In this document: in pieces, positions 31,438-40,308 of the stretch | How positions within the stretch are numbered: the first letter of the stretch is position 1 | Layout of the letters: every line of letters begins with the position of its first letter | Assembly (NCBI GenBank): GCA_964595575.1 | Contig: CAZQRA010000011.1 | Span: 1-64,000 of the forward strand | Direction of reading: 5' to 3' | Origin: PALSA-612 sp964595575 | GTDB lineage: Bacteria > Actinomycetota > Thermoleophilia > Gaiellales > Gaiellaceae | DNA length: 64,000 nucleotides | The notes under the pieces: model-generated | Database searches by the model: none | The model's input: the letters and a program-made list of their open reading frames with translations, nothing else | Told to the model about the DNA's origin: nothing | Made by a program: the position numbers and the translations under genes

Positions 31438-32976
31438 TCAGTGCCGGAAGTGGCGCCGTCCGGTGAACACCATGGCGGCTCCTGCCCTGCGCACGGCGGC
31501 GATGACCTCCTCGTCCCGCTTGGAGCCGCCGGGCTGGACGATCGCCCGCACCCCGGCGCGGAGGGCGATCTCGGGCCCGTCGGGGAAGGGGAAGAAGGCG
31601 TCCGAGGCGAGGACGGCTCCCTCCAGGTCGTGGCCGAGCTCCTGGGCCTTCTCGACGGCGATGCGCACCGCGTCCACCCTGCTCATCTGCCCGGCGCCGA
31701 TCCCCACCGTCTGGAGGCCCTTGGCCAGGACGACGGCATTCGAGGTCACGTGCTTGGCCACCCTCCAGGCGAAGAGGAGGTCCTCCCACGCCTCCTCGTC
31801 CAGCCGCCCGCACACCAGCCGCATGGCCTCCCTCTCCTCGACGGCGGTATCCGCCTCCTGGACGAGGAAGCCGCCCGGCACCCGCCGGAAGTCCCGCTCG
31901 GGCGCCCCGGGCTCCCGGCTGGGAGACCCGGCCAAGACGCGCGTGGCCGGCTTTGCCCCGAGTCGAGCCAGGGCCTCCTCCTCGTAGGAGGGCGCCAGGA
32001 GCACCTCCACGAACTGGTCGCCGAGGCGGCGGGCGAGGGCCTCCGTCACCGGCCGGTTGAGGCAGACGACCCCGCCGTAGGCGGACACGGGATCGGCGGC
32101 GAGGGCCCGCTCGTAGGCTTCCTCCGCGGTAGCCGCCGTCGCCACCCCGCAGGGATTGGCGTGCTTGACGATGACGCAGGCGGGACGCTCCAGCTCGCCC
32201 AGGAGGCGGACGGCGGCGGCTAGGTCGCCCAGGTTGTTGAAGGAGAGGGGTCGGCCCTGGAGCTGCTCGACCTGGGAGAGGAGGTGCCGCCGGGCTCCCT
32301 CCTCGGCGTAGTAGCAGGCCCGCTGGTGGGGGTTCTCGCCGTAGGCGAGCTCGAGCCTCCGCTCCAGGGCCAGCACCATGCGGGCGGGGAAGGGGTCGTC
32401 GGCCCCCATCCAGGAGGCGATGGCGGCCTCGTAGGCGGCCGTGCGCAGGAAGGCCTCCCCCGCCAGGCGCCTGCGGGTGGCAAGCGAGAGCTCGCTCGTC
32501 TTCTCCAGCTCCCGCAGCACCGCCTGGTACTGGTCGGGGCTGGAGAGGGCCGCCACCCGGGCGAAGTTCTTGGCGGCGGCGCGGAGGAGGGCGGGGCCGC
32601 CGATGTCGATCATCTCCACCACCTCGGCCTCGCTCGCCCCCTCCCTCCTCGCCGCCTCGGCGAAGGGGTAGAGGTTGACGCAGACGAGGTCGAAGGGCTG
32701 GGCGCCCAGCCGCCGCAGAGCTCCTAGGTCCTCCCGGTGGTCGGGGCGGGCGAGGATGGCGGCGTGGACGGCCGGGTGCAGGGTCTTGACCCGGCCGCCG
32801 AGAAGCTCCCCCATCCCCGTCAGGGCCTCCAGCCTCATTACCGGCAGCCCCCGCTCCTCCAGGAAGGACGCCGTCCCTCCGCTTGCCCACAGCTCGACTC
32901 CTTGCTCCACCAACCCCCGGGCAAGCTCGGCCAGGCCGGTCTTGTCGTAGCAGGAGAGGAGGGCGCGCTCGATCAC
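31438..32976 (-). CDS. purH: Bifunctional AICAR transformylase/IMP cyclohydrolase
   Basis: A 512-residue PurH that makes the last two steps to IMP. The N-terminal cyclohydrolase has SCYDKTGLAELARGL, ASGGTASFLEERG and GGRVKTLHP. The C-terminal transformylase has IVKHANPCGVA with the catalytic Lys-His pair, and ends FTGRRHFRH. The GTG start at 32976 overlaps the purN stop as GTGA; the longer open frame upstream is not used. It is the last gene of the block purM-purN-purH. Confidence 0.96.
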   Translation of the reverse strand: MIERALLSCYDKTGLAELARGLVEQGVELWASGGTASFLEERGLPVMRLEALTGMGELLGGRVKTLHPAVHAAILARPDHREDLGALRRLGAQPFDLVCVNLYPFAEAARREGASEAEVVEMIDIGGPALLRAAAKNFARVAALSSPDQYQAVLRELEKTSELSLATRRRLAGEAFLRTAAYEAAIASWMGADDPFPARMVLALERRLELAYGENPHQRACYYAEEGARRHLLSQVEQLQGRPLSFNNLGDLAAAVRLLGELERPACVIVKHANPCGVATAATAEEAYERALAADPVSAYGGVVCLNRPVTEALARRLGDQFVEVLLAPSYEEEALARLGAKPATRVLAGSPSREPGAPERDFRRVPGGFLVQEADTAVEEREAMRLVCGRLDEEAWEDLLFAWRVAKHVTSNAVVLAKGLQTVGIGAGQMSRVDAVRIAVEKAQELGHDLEGAVLASDAFFPFPDGPEIALRAGVRAIVQPGGSKRDEEVIAAVRRAGAAMVFTGRRHFRH

Positions 32977-33512
32977 CGAAGCAGGCTCCGTACGACCTGG
33001 GGCAGCAGGCGGTGCTCGACCGCGTGGACACGCTCGCGCAGGGTCTCGGGGGTGTCGCCGGGGAGGATGGGCACGGGCTCCTGGGCCAGGATGGGCCCCG
33101 AGTCGACGCCCTCGTCGACTAGGTGGACGGTCACGCCCGTCTCGGTCGCCCCTGCCGCCAGGGCCTCCTCGATAGGCCGGGTGCCGGGAAAGGCAGGGAG
33201 GAGCGAGGGGTGGACGTTGACCACCCGTCCGGGGAAGCGGGCGAGGAAGGAGGAGGTGAGGAGGTGCATGTACCCTGCGCACACGATCAGCTCGGCCCCC
33301 CGCTCCTCCAACCAGTCGGCCATGGCCAGGTCGCGCTCGGCCCGCGACGGGTAGTCCTCGAGCGGGAACACGGCGGTGGGGATGCCGGCCGCCTGCGCCC
33401 GCTCCAGCGCCCGCGCCCCCGGCTTGTTGGAGGCGACGGCGACCACGGGCAGGCCCTGGTCGATCATGGCCTGGAGGTTCGTCCCCTCCCCCGAGACGAG
33501 GACCCCGATCAT
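32973..33512 (-). CDS. purN: Phosphoribosylglycinamide formyltransferase
   Basis: A 179-residue GAR transformylase using 10-formyl-THF. It has SGEGTNLQAMID at the N-terminus, the catalytic Asn-His in NVHPSLLPAFPG and Asp in VDEGVDSGPIL. The ATG at 33512 overlaps the purM stop as ATGA and its own stop overlaps the purH start, so the three enzymes are translationally coupled. Confidence 0.95.
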   Translation of the reverse strand: MIGVLVSGEGTNLQAMIDQGLPVVAVASNKPGARALERAQAAGIPTAVFPLEDYPSRAERDLAMADWLEERGAELIVCAGYMHLLTSSFLARFPGRVVNVHPSLLPAFPGTRPIEEALAAGATETGVTVHLVDEGVDSGPILAQEPVPILPGDTPETLRERVHAVEHRLLPQVVRSLLR

Positions 33513-34408
33513 GCCCGCTCGACGGTGCCGATGACGAGGTCCTCCGGCGAGGGCCGATCGACCACGGCCACGTAGCCGATGCCAAGGTTGAACACCCGCC
33601 GAAGCTCCTCCTCCTCCACGTGGCGGGCCAGCCAGCGGAAGACGGGGGGCCGCTCCCAGGCCTGCCAGTCGACGGCGGCCCGCAGCCCCGGGGGCAGCAC
33701 CCGGCGCAGGTTGCCGAGGATCCCGCCGCCGGTGACGTGGGCGAGGGCGCGCACGTCGGCGCGGGCGCGCAGGGCCCGCACCTGGTCGAGGTAGAGGCGG
33801 GTGGGGGCAAGCAGATCGGGGCCGTCGTAGTCCTCCACCTCGAGCACCCGTCGCACCAGGGTGAAGCCGTTGGCGTGCACCCCTGCCGAGGGGAGGCCGA
33901 CCAGAGCGTCGCCCTCCTCCACCCGCGATCCGTCGATGAGCCGCTCCCGGTCGACGATGCCGACGCAGGTGCCGGCGAAGTCGAGCTCCCCCTCCTGGTA
34001 GATGCCGGGGAGCTCGGCCGTCTCGCCGCCCACGAGAACGCACCCTGCCTCCCGGCAGACCTCGGCCGCTCCCTCGACCAGCTCCGCCACCTGCTCCAGG
34101 TCGATCGTCGCGGAGGCGATGTAGTCGAGCAGGAAGAGCGGCTCGGCTCCGCAGGTGAGGACGTCGTTGATGCAGTGGGCGGCCAGGTCGCGGCCGCAGG
34201 CCCGAAGCCGGCCGCGCTTGCGGGCCAGGATGAGCTTGGTGCCCACCGAGTCGGTGGAGGCGGCGAGGAGATGTCGCTCGTCCAGGGGGTAGAGGCCGGC
34301 GAAGGCGCCGAAGCCGCTGGCGCCGGTCGACTCGACCGCCGCCCGCAGCCGCTCCACCACCGCCTCGGCCTTGGCCAGGGACACTCCCGAAGCCTCGTAG
34401 GTGCTCAC
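33509..34408 (-). CDS. purM: Phosphoribosylformylglycinamidine cyclo-ligase (AIR synthetase)
   Basis: A 299-residue PurM. Diagnostic stretches are STDSVGTKLILA, HCINDVLTCGAEPLFLLDYI, GGETAELPGIY and HVTGGGILGNLRRVLP. It closes the imidazole ring, converting FGAM to AIR. The start is GTG at 34408. It is the first gene of the purM-N-H block. The divergent ctaG start is 58 nt away, so the promoters are very compact. Confidence 0.95.
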   Translation of the reverse strand: MSTYEASGVSLAKAEAVVERLRAAVESTGASGFGAFAGLYPLDERHLLAASTDSVGTKLILARKRGRLRACGRDLAAHCINDVLTCGAEPLFLLDYIASATIDLEQVAELVEGAAEVCREAGCVLVGGETAELPGIYQEGELDFAGTCVGIVDRERLIDGSRVEEGDALVGLPSAGVHANGFTLVRRVLEVEDYDGPDLLAPTRLYLDQVRALRARADVRALAHVTGGGILGNLRRVLPPGLRAAVDWQAWERPPVFRWLARHVEEEELRRVFNLGIGYVAVVDRPSPEDLVIGTVERA

Positions 34409-34466
34409 CTGGGCGAGTCTAGTCGCGTCGTCGCTCGGCCCCCCAGGCGTGAGGCATGATACCGAC

Positions 34467-35321
34467 GTGCCCTCTCCGCTTGCGAGCTGGACGGTGGACC
34501 CCGTCGCCGTGGTCTTGCTCCTCGTCCTCGGCTTCCTCTACGAGCGGCGGGCGCGAGCCCTGGCGGCACGGGGAGCGCCGGTGCCTCGCTTCCGCCGCGT
34601 CTCCTTCCGGGCAAGCCTGGTCGTGCTGGCCTTCGCCTCCTTCTCCCCCCTCCACGCCCTGGCCGAGGAGACCTTCCAGTTCATGCACATGGTCCAGCAC
34701 ATCCTCATCGGCGAGGTTGCCGCCTTCTTTCTCGTCCTCGGCCTCACCGGGCCCCTCCTCCGTCCCCTGCTCGCCGTGCGGGCGGTGGAGAGGCTGCGGG
34801 TCGTCGCCCACCCCCTCGTCGCCTGGCCCCTGTGGGCCCTCAACCTCTACCTGTGGCACCTGCCCGCGCTGTACGAGGCCGCCCTGGAGAGCGCGCCCGT
34901 CCACGCCCTCATGCACGTCCTCTTCCTGGCCGCCGGGGCTCTCTTCTGGGCGCCGGTGCTGGAGCCGCTGCCGGGGCCTGCCTGGTTCGGGAGCGCCGCC
35001 AAGCTCCTCTACGTGGTGGCCGCCCGGCTGGCGGGCATGGTGCTGGCCAACGTCCTCTTCTGGGCCGAGCGGCCCTTCTACCAGCCCTACGTCCACGAGG
35101 GCAGCCCCTGGGGCATCTCCGCGCTGGCCGACCAGGGGATCGCGGCCTCCATCATGATGGTGTTCGACGGGGTGGTGACCATGGCCGCCATCGCCTGGCT
35201 CTTCCTGCGGCTGGCGAGCGAGGGGGAGCTGCGCCAGGCCCTCATCGAGCAGGGGGTCGATCCCGCCACCGCCGAGCGGGCCGTGCGCTACGGCCGCGGC
35301 CACGAGCTTGCCCGCCGCTAG
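34467..35321 (+). CDS. ctaG: Cytochrome c oxidase assembly factor CtaG (caa3 type)
   Basis: A membrane protein of about 284 residues with roughly seven transmembrane helices. Family marks are FQFMHMVQHILIGEVAAFFL with its paired His, NLYLWHLPALYEAAL, ALMHVLFLAAGALFWAPVLEP, and DQGIAASIMMVFDG near the end. caa3_CtaG proteins are needed for copper insertion into the oxidase. The start is uncertain: the GTG at 34467 fits the first helix, while the frame is open further upstream over the purM start. No oxidase subunits are adjacent. Confidence 0.87.
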   Translation: MPSPLASWTVDPVAVVLLLVLGFLYERRARALAARGAPVPRFRRVSFRASLVVLAFASFSPLHALAEETFQFMHMVQHILIGEVAAFFLVLGLTGPLLRPLLAVRAVERLRVVAHPLVAWPLWALNLYLWHLPALYEAALESAPVHALMHVLFLAAGALFWAPVLEPLPGPAWFGSAAKLLYVVAARLAGMVLANVLFWAERPFYQPYVHEGSPWGISALADQGIAASIMMVFDGVVTMAAIAWLFLRLASEGELRQALIEQGVDPATAERAVRYGRGHELARR

Positions 35322-35351
35322 CGCCGAGCCCCCTTCCTCTCGGCCCCGGGC

Positions 35352-36737
35352 CTACGCCGGCACCGGCTCGAAGCGGAGCTTCTCCAGCCGCCGGCCGGGC
35401 GGGATGCGGGTGGGGTAGCGGCCGGTGAGGCAGGCCCGGCAGAGGGCGTGGGCGGGTCGACCGGTGGCCTCGGTGAGGCCCTCGAGGGAGAGGTAGGCGA
35501 GGCTGGTCGCCCCCACGTACGCTCGGATCTCCTCCACCGACCGGGAGGCGGCGATGAGCTGGCTTTGGTCGGGGAGGTCGATGCCGTAGAAGCAGGGGCC
35601 GATCACCGGCGGGGAGGAGATGCGCAGGTGCACCTCGCGGGCCCCGGCCTCGAACAGCATGGCTACGAGCTGGCGCATGGTGTTGCCGCGCACGATGGAG
35701 TCGTCGACCACCACCAGCCGCTTCCCCGCCACCTCGTCCAAGGGGTTGAACTTGAGCCGGATCCCCTGCTGACGCAGCTCCTGGTCGGGCTGGATGAAGG
35801 TGCGTCCCACGTAGCGGTTCTCGATGAGCCCCTCGCTGAAGGGGATGCCGCTCTCCCGGGAGAAGCCCACGGCGGCCGGCGTCCCCGAGTCGGGAATGGG
35901 CAGCACCAGGTCGGCCTCCACCGGGGCCTCCCGGGCCAGCCGCTCGCCCATCCGCACGCGGGCGGCGTGAACCTCCACCCCCTCCAGGTGGGAGTCGGGG
36001 CGGGCGAAGTAGAAGAACTCGAACACGCACAGAGCCTGGCGCTCGGCCGGGGCCACCGCCTGCGTCGCCCGGGGCCCTGCCTGGTCGACGACCACGAGCT
36101 GGCCGGGGCCGACCTCCTGCTCGAAGGCGGCTCCCAGGAGGTCGAAGGCGCACGTCTCCGAGGCGACCACCCAGTCGCTCCCCAGGCGTCCCAGGGAGAG
36201 GGGACGAAAGCCGTGGCGATCGCGGAAGGCGAGGAGCTTGCCCTCGGCCAGGGCCGTCACCGAGTAGGCCCCCTCCATCTCGGCCATGGCCGCCGCCACC
36301 GCCTGCTCGAGGGGCCGCTCGTCGTTGGCGATGAGGGCGGCGATGATCTCGGAGTCGGAGCTGGAGCGAAGGCGAGCCCCTTCCTGCTGGAGCCGCTCCC
36401 GCAGCTCGCCGGCGTTGACGAGGTTGCCGTTGTGGCCCAAGGCCACCGTGCGCGCCCGACCGTGGTGGATGAGGGGCTGGGCATTGTCCCAAGCGGAGGA
36501 GCCGGTGGTCGAGTAGCGGGTGTGGCCGATTGCCACCTCCCCGCGCAGGCCTCGCAGCTTGCGCTCGTCGAACACCTGGGCGACGAGGCCGAGCTCCCGC
36601 AGCACGGTGAGGCGGCCGCCCTCGCTGACGGCGATCCCGGCCGACTCCTGGCCCCGGTGCTGGAGGGCGTGCAGGGCGAAGTGGGCGAGCCGGGCGACGT
36701 CGCGGCTAGGGGCGTAGATGCCGAAGACCCCGCACAC
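35352..36737 (-). CDS. purF: Amidophosphoribosyltransferase
   Basis: A 461-residue PurF, the committed step of purine synthesis. The catalytic Cys follows the start directly (CGVFGIYAPS), so no propeptide is removed. The glutaminase has ALQHRGQESAGIA and GHTRYSTTG, and the PRPP loop is VVVDDSIVRGNT. Four cysteines in the Bacillus-type iron-sulfur positions are present (ALCVFEF, IGPCFYG, LCRAC). The GTG at 36737 shares one base with the TAG stop of purL, giving tight coupling. Confidence 0.95.
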   Translation of the reverse strand: MCGVFGIYAPSRDVARLAHFALHALQHRGQESAGIAVSEGGRLTVLRELGLVAQVFDERKLRGLRGEVAIGHTRYSTTGSSAWDNAQPLIHHGRARTVALGHNGNLVNAGELRERLQQEGARLRSSSDSEIIAALIANDERPLEQAVAAAMAEMEGAYSVTALAEGKLLAFRDRHGFRPLSLGRLGSDWVVASETCAFDLLGAAFEQEVGPGQLVVVDQAGPRATQAVAPAERQALCVFEFFYFARPDSHLEGVEVHAARVRMGERLAREAPVEADLVLPIPDSGTPAAVGFSRESGIPFSEGLIENRYVGRTFIQPDQELRQQGIRLKFNPLDEVAGKRLVVVDDSIVRGNTMRQLVAMLFEAGAREVHLRISSPPVIGPCFYGIDLPDQSQLIAASRSVEEIRAYVGATSLAYLSLEGLTEATGRPAHALCRACLTGRYPTRIPPGRRLEKLRFEPVPA

Positions 36738-38707
36738 TAGGCGGCGTACTCCCGGCGCAACTCCTCCAGGGGACGGCCGAGCAGGCGATCCCCGCCGACC
36801 GTGCCCAGGCGGCGTAGCTCGAGGCCCGGCGCCTCCAGCCGCTCTGCCTCCTGCGGGCGGCAGGCGAGGACGGCCGCTGCCCGCTCCTCCAGCTCGACCT
36901 CGGCCCCCACGCCGCTCCACAGGGCCGCCTCGACCAAGGCCACCGCTGCCCCGCCGTCGCTGACGTCGTGCACGAGGGAGCAGCGGGGAGCGGCTTGCCA
37001 CAGGAAGCGAACGACGTCGGCCCAGCCCAGGAGGTCGGCCTCGGTGGGGGCGAGCACCGCCAGGATGACGTCCCCGTCCTGCCAGCCCTGCGGCACCCGC
37101 CGCACGTCGGGAACGAGGCCCACGCAGCCCACGACCGGTGTGGGAGGGATGGCCTGGCCGGCGGTCTCGTTGTAGAGGGAGACGTTGCCGGAGACGACGG
37201 GGAGCTCCAGGGCGCGGGCGGCGCGGGCGACTCCCTCCACGGCCTGGATCAGCTCCCAGCCGATGTCCGGCTTCTCCGGGTTGCCGAGGTTGAGGCAGTC
37301 GGTCAGGGCCAGGGGCCGGCCGCCCACGCAGGCGACGTTGCGGGCAGCGTCCACCACCGCCAGGGCCGCGGCCAGGAAGGGATCGCGCTCGCCCACAGGA
37401 GGGCCGTCCAGCGACACCGCCAGGCCGCGCCAGGAGGGCCGCAGCCGCAGCACGGCGGCGTCGAGGCCGGGGCGGCGGACGGTGCGCGAGCCCACCAGGT
37501 AGTCGTAGCGCTCGTAGACGAACCGGCGGCTGCGGAGGTTGGGATCGGAGAGGGCGGCGGGACGGGGCCCCGGGCGGCGCACGCTGGGCCGGCGGGGCAC
37601 CTGGTAGCGGGGGCACTCCTCGGTGAGGAAGCGGGCGGGGATGTCGGCCACAAGCTCCCCGGCGAAGAAGGCGCGCAGGGATCCCGAGGCGGTGACCTGG
37701 CCGATCTCCGCCCAGGGAAGCTCCCAGCGCTCGATCACCGCCGCCGCCTCTGCCACCCGCTCCGGCGCCACCGCCGCCACCATCCGCTCCTGGCTCTCGG
37801 AGATCATGATCTCCCAGGGCTCGAGGTCGGGCTCCCGCAGGGGCACCCGGTCGAGGTGGCAGTCGATGCCGGCCCCGTCCTTGGCCATCTCCGCCAGGGC
37901 CGAGGCCAGGCCGGCCGCCCCGCAGTCCTGGAGCGACTCCACCAGGCCGCGCTCGACCAGCTCCAGCGATACCTCGATCAGGCGCTTGCCGGTGAAGGGG
38001 TCGCCGATCTGCACTGACGGACGCTTGTCCCGGGAGCCCTCGTCGAGCTCCTGGCTGGCGAGGATACTGGCCCCGCCGATGCCGTCGCGGCCGGTGGTCG
38101 CCCCGTAGAGGAGGAGGGAGAGGCCCGGCCTCCTGGCCCGCGCCCGGGTCAGCCGCTCCACCGGGAGCAGGCCCACGCACATGGCGTTGACCAGGCAGTT
38201 GTGGCGGTAGGCGGGGTCGAAGACGGTCTCGCCGCCCACGGTGGGCACCCCCACCGAGTTTCCGTAGTGGGCGATGCCGGCCACGGCGCGGTGGAAGTGG
38301 TCGTCGAGGGCGCCGAAGCGGAGGCTGTCCAGGATCGCCACCGGCCGGGCGCCCATGGCCACGATGTCGCGGAGGATCCCCCCCACGCCGGTGGCCGCTC
38401 CCTGGAAGGGCTCCACGGCCGAGGGGTGGTTGTGGCTCTCCACCTTGAAGGCGCAGGCAAGGCCCTGGCCGAGGTCGATCACGCCGGCGTTCTCGCCCGG
38501 CCCTTGGAGCACGCCCGGGCCCTCGGTGGGAAGGCGGCGAAGGAGCGGGGCCGAGTGCTTGTAGCCGCAGTGCTCCGACCACAGCAGGGAGAAGACGGCC
38601 AGCTCGAGGCGGTTGGGCTCGCGGCCGAGGAGAGCGCGAATACGATCCAGCTCTCCGTCGGTGAGACCGAGGGCACGGTGGAGCCGGTGTGCCGCGACTG
38701 CCTTCAG
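36737..38707 (-). CDS. purL: FGAM synthase large subunit
   Basis: A PurL of about 656 residues of the small type that works with PurS and PurQ. It has LGREPNRLELAVFSLLWSEH, KVESHNHPSAVEPFQGAATG, GGETVFDP and DCGAAGLASALAEM. The start is unclear: no ATG, GTG or TTG is in frame near the expected N-terminus, so the CTG at 38707 (LKAVAAHRLHRALGLTD) is proposed. A base error here is possible. The gene overlaps purF by one base; the 108-nt gap to the divergent EamA gene holds the promoter. Confidence 0.93.
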   Translation of the reverse strand: MKAVAAHRLHRALGLTDGELDRIRALLGREPNRLELAVFSLLWSEHCGYKHSAPLLRRLPTEGPGVLQGPGENAGVIDLGQGLACAFKVESHNHPSAVEPFQGAATGVGGILRDIVAMGARPVAILDSLRFGALDDHFHRAVAGIAHYGNSVGVPTVGGETVFDPAYRHNCLVNAMCVGLLPVERLTRARARRPGLSLLLYGATTGRDGIGGASILASQELDEGSRDKRPSVQIGDPFTGKRLIEVSLELVERGLVESLQDCGAAGLASALAEMAKDGAGIDCHLDRVPLREPDLEPWEIMISESQERMVAAVAPERVAEAAAVIERWELPWAEIGQVTASGSLRAFFAGELVADIPARFLTEECPRYQVPRRPSVRRPGPRPAALSDPNLRSRRFVYERYDYLVGSRTVRRPGLDAAVLRLRPSWRGLAVSLDGPPVGERDPFLAAALAVVDAARNVACVGGRPLALTDCLNLGNPEKPDIGWELIQAVEGVARAARALELPVVSGNVSLYNETAGQAIPPTPVVGCVGLVPDVRRVPQGWQDGDVILAVLAPTEADLLGWADVVRFLWQAAPRCSLVHDVSDGGAAVALVEAALWSGVGAEVELEERAAAVLACRPQEAERLEAPGLELRRLGTVGGDRLLGRPLEELRREYAA

Positions 38708-38815
38708 GTACCCAAGTCTACCCCGCCGGGACGCCGCCCTTGCCGGCCGAGGCGACGCTCGCCTCGACGCCGGGGTGGGGGACGGAGCGGTCGTTTCCCC
38801 CGCTAGCCTCTGTGC

Positions 38816-39721
38816 GTGCCCCGAGGCTACGTCCCCCTCCTCCTCGTCTTGTCCGCCGCCTGGGGCGCCTCCTACCTCTTCATCAAGGTAGGGGTGCGGG
38901 ACTTCGAGCCGACGGTGCTGATGGCGATCCGCCTGCTCCTCTCGGCACCGGTGCTCTTCGCCTTCCTGTGCCTGCGCGGCGGCGCCCGGGGGGCGGCGCG
39001 GGAGCTTCGTGGCGCCTGGCGCGAGGGGCTCGTGCTCGGCGTCATCAACGCCGCCCTCCCGTTCACGCTGGTCGCCTGGGGCGAGAAGCACATCGACTCG
39101 GGCATCGCCGCCATCGCCAACGCCAGCGTGCCCATCTTCGTGGCCCTCCTCGCCGCCCGCTACCGGCCCAGCGAGCGGGCCAGGGGAGCGCGCCTGGCGG
39201 GGATCGTGGTCGGGCTCCTGGGGGTGGGCCTCCTGGCCGGGGTCAAGCCCGAGGGGGGCCTGTGGGCGGTGGCTGGGACCTTGGCGGTGGTGGCGGCCTC
39301 GATCTCCTACGCCGCAGGGGCCCTGTACGGCCAGGCCCGGGCTGCCGACCTCTCCGGCCCCGTACTGGCCACGGCTACCACCATCTACGGCGGCATCGTC
39401 CTCCTCCCCTTCGCCCTCCTCGAGCTCCCCGACCAGGCCCCGGGGTGGAAGCCCCTGGCCTCCGCCGCCGCCCTCTCCCTGCTCGGCACCGCCTTCGCCC
39501 AGCTCGTCCTCTTCCGCATGCTGCGCCTCTACGGCGCCTCCCGGGTGTCGCTCGTCACCTACCTCTTGCCCCCGGTGGCGCTCCTCTACGGGGCCTTGCT
39601 CCTGGACGAGCCGGTCACCGCTCCCGCCCTGGCCGGGCTCGTCCTCATCCTCCTCGGCGTCGCCCTCGGCTCCGGGCTCCTCCGCCTGGGCCGGCGACCG
39701 GCGATCGGGATCGCGCCCTGA
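38816..39721 (+). CDS. EamA/DMT-family transporter
   Basis: A 301-residue membrane protein with ten predicted helices in two EamA repeats (AWGASYLFIKVGVRDFEPTV... and AGALYGQARAADLSGPVLAT...). The repeat ends are typical: LLGVGLLAGVKPEGG and LLDEPVTAPALAGLVLILLG. DMT-family members export amino acids or metabolites, and the substrate cannot be told. The start is GTG at 38816. Its TGA stop shares a base with the ATG of the next gene. Confidence 0.87.
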   Translation: MPRGYVPLLLVLSAAWGASYLFIKVGVRDFEPTVLMAIRLLLSAPVLFAFLCLRGGARGAARELRGAWREGLVLGVINAALPFTLVAWGEKHIDSGIAAIANASVPIFVALLAARYRPSERARGARLAGIVVGLLGVGLLAGVKPEGGLWAVAGTLAVVAASISYAAGALYGQARAADLSGPVLATATTIYGGIVLLPFALLELPDQAPGWKPLASAAALSLLGTAFAQLVLFRMLRLYGASRVSLVTYLLPPVALLYGALLLDEPVTAPALAGLVLILLGVALGSGLLRLGRRPAIGIAP

Positions 39722-40296
39722 TGGAAGAGGAAGGGGTCAGGCTGCGCCGGGTTCAGCCGGAGGACCTCGACTTCCTGGTCGAGCTCCTGACGAGCGAGGA
39801 GGTGGAGCCGTTCCTGGCGGCCGTGTCCGCCCGCGACCACGACTCCCTGCTGGCCGAGATCGAGCGCTCGCTGGGGGAGCCCGAGGACTTCGGCCGCTTC
39901 CTGGTCGAGGTGTGGGAGGAGGGGGAGTGGCAGCGGGCCGGCCTGGTCGGCTTCCAGGTGCGCAACCGACGCAGCCGCATCGCCACCCTGGAGCGGCTGG
40001 CGCTCCATCCCCGCTTCCGGGGCCGGGGCGTGGCCCTGCGGGCATCGCGGCTGTTGCAGCGCTACCTCCTCCTCGGCCTCGGCTACCACCGTCTCGAGCT
40101 CGAGATCTACGGCTTCAACGAGCGGGCCATCCGGCACGCGCAGCGAGCCGGCTTCGTCCAGGAGGGAAGGCGGCGGCGGGCCTACTGGCGGCACGGGGCC
40201 TGGGTAGACGGCGTCCTCTTCGGGCTGACCCGCGAGGACCTGGAGAGGGAGGGCGATATGGAGCGGGCGCCGCGTTCTCCTGACTGCCTCAGCTAA
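39721..40296 (+). CDS. GNAT-family N-acetyltransferase
   Basis: A 191-residue acetyltransferase of the RimJ/RimL type. The acetyl-CoA loop reads LERLALHPRFRGRGVALRAS, followed by YHRLELEIYGFNERAIRHAQ and RAGFVQEGRRRRAYW. It may modify a protein N-terminus or a small amine; the target is unknown. It is translationally coupled to the EamA exporter (TGATG), so both may act on the same compound, which is inference. Confidence 0.85.
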   Translation: MEEEGVRLRRVQPEDLDFLVELLTSEEVEPFLAAVSARDHDSLLAEIERSLGEPEDFGRFLVEVWEEGEWQRAGLVGFQVRNRRSRIATLERLALHPRFRGRGVALRASRLLQRYLLLGLGYHRLELEIYGFNERAIRHAQRAGFVQEGRRRRAYWRHGAWVDGVLFGLTREDLEREGDMERAPRSPDCLS

Positions 40297-40308
40297 CGTC
40301 GAGGACAC

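Noticed and set aside
31438..33810. A long fused frame containing purH with an N-terminal extension
   Set aside because: The extension is the shadow of purN and purM; the GTG at 32976 overlapping the purN stop is the natural start.
35352..38582. A 1076-codon open frame covering purF and part of purL
   Set aside because: Only the part from 36737 to 35352 encodes PurF; the upstream part is an arginine/proline-rich shadow of purL.
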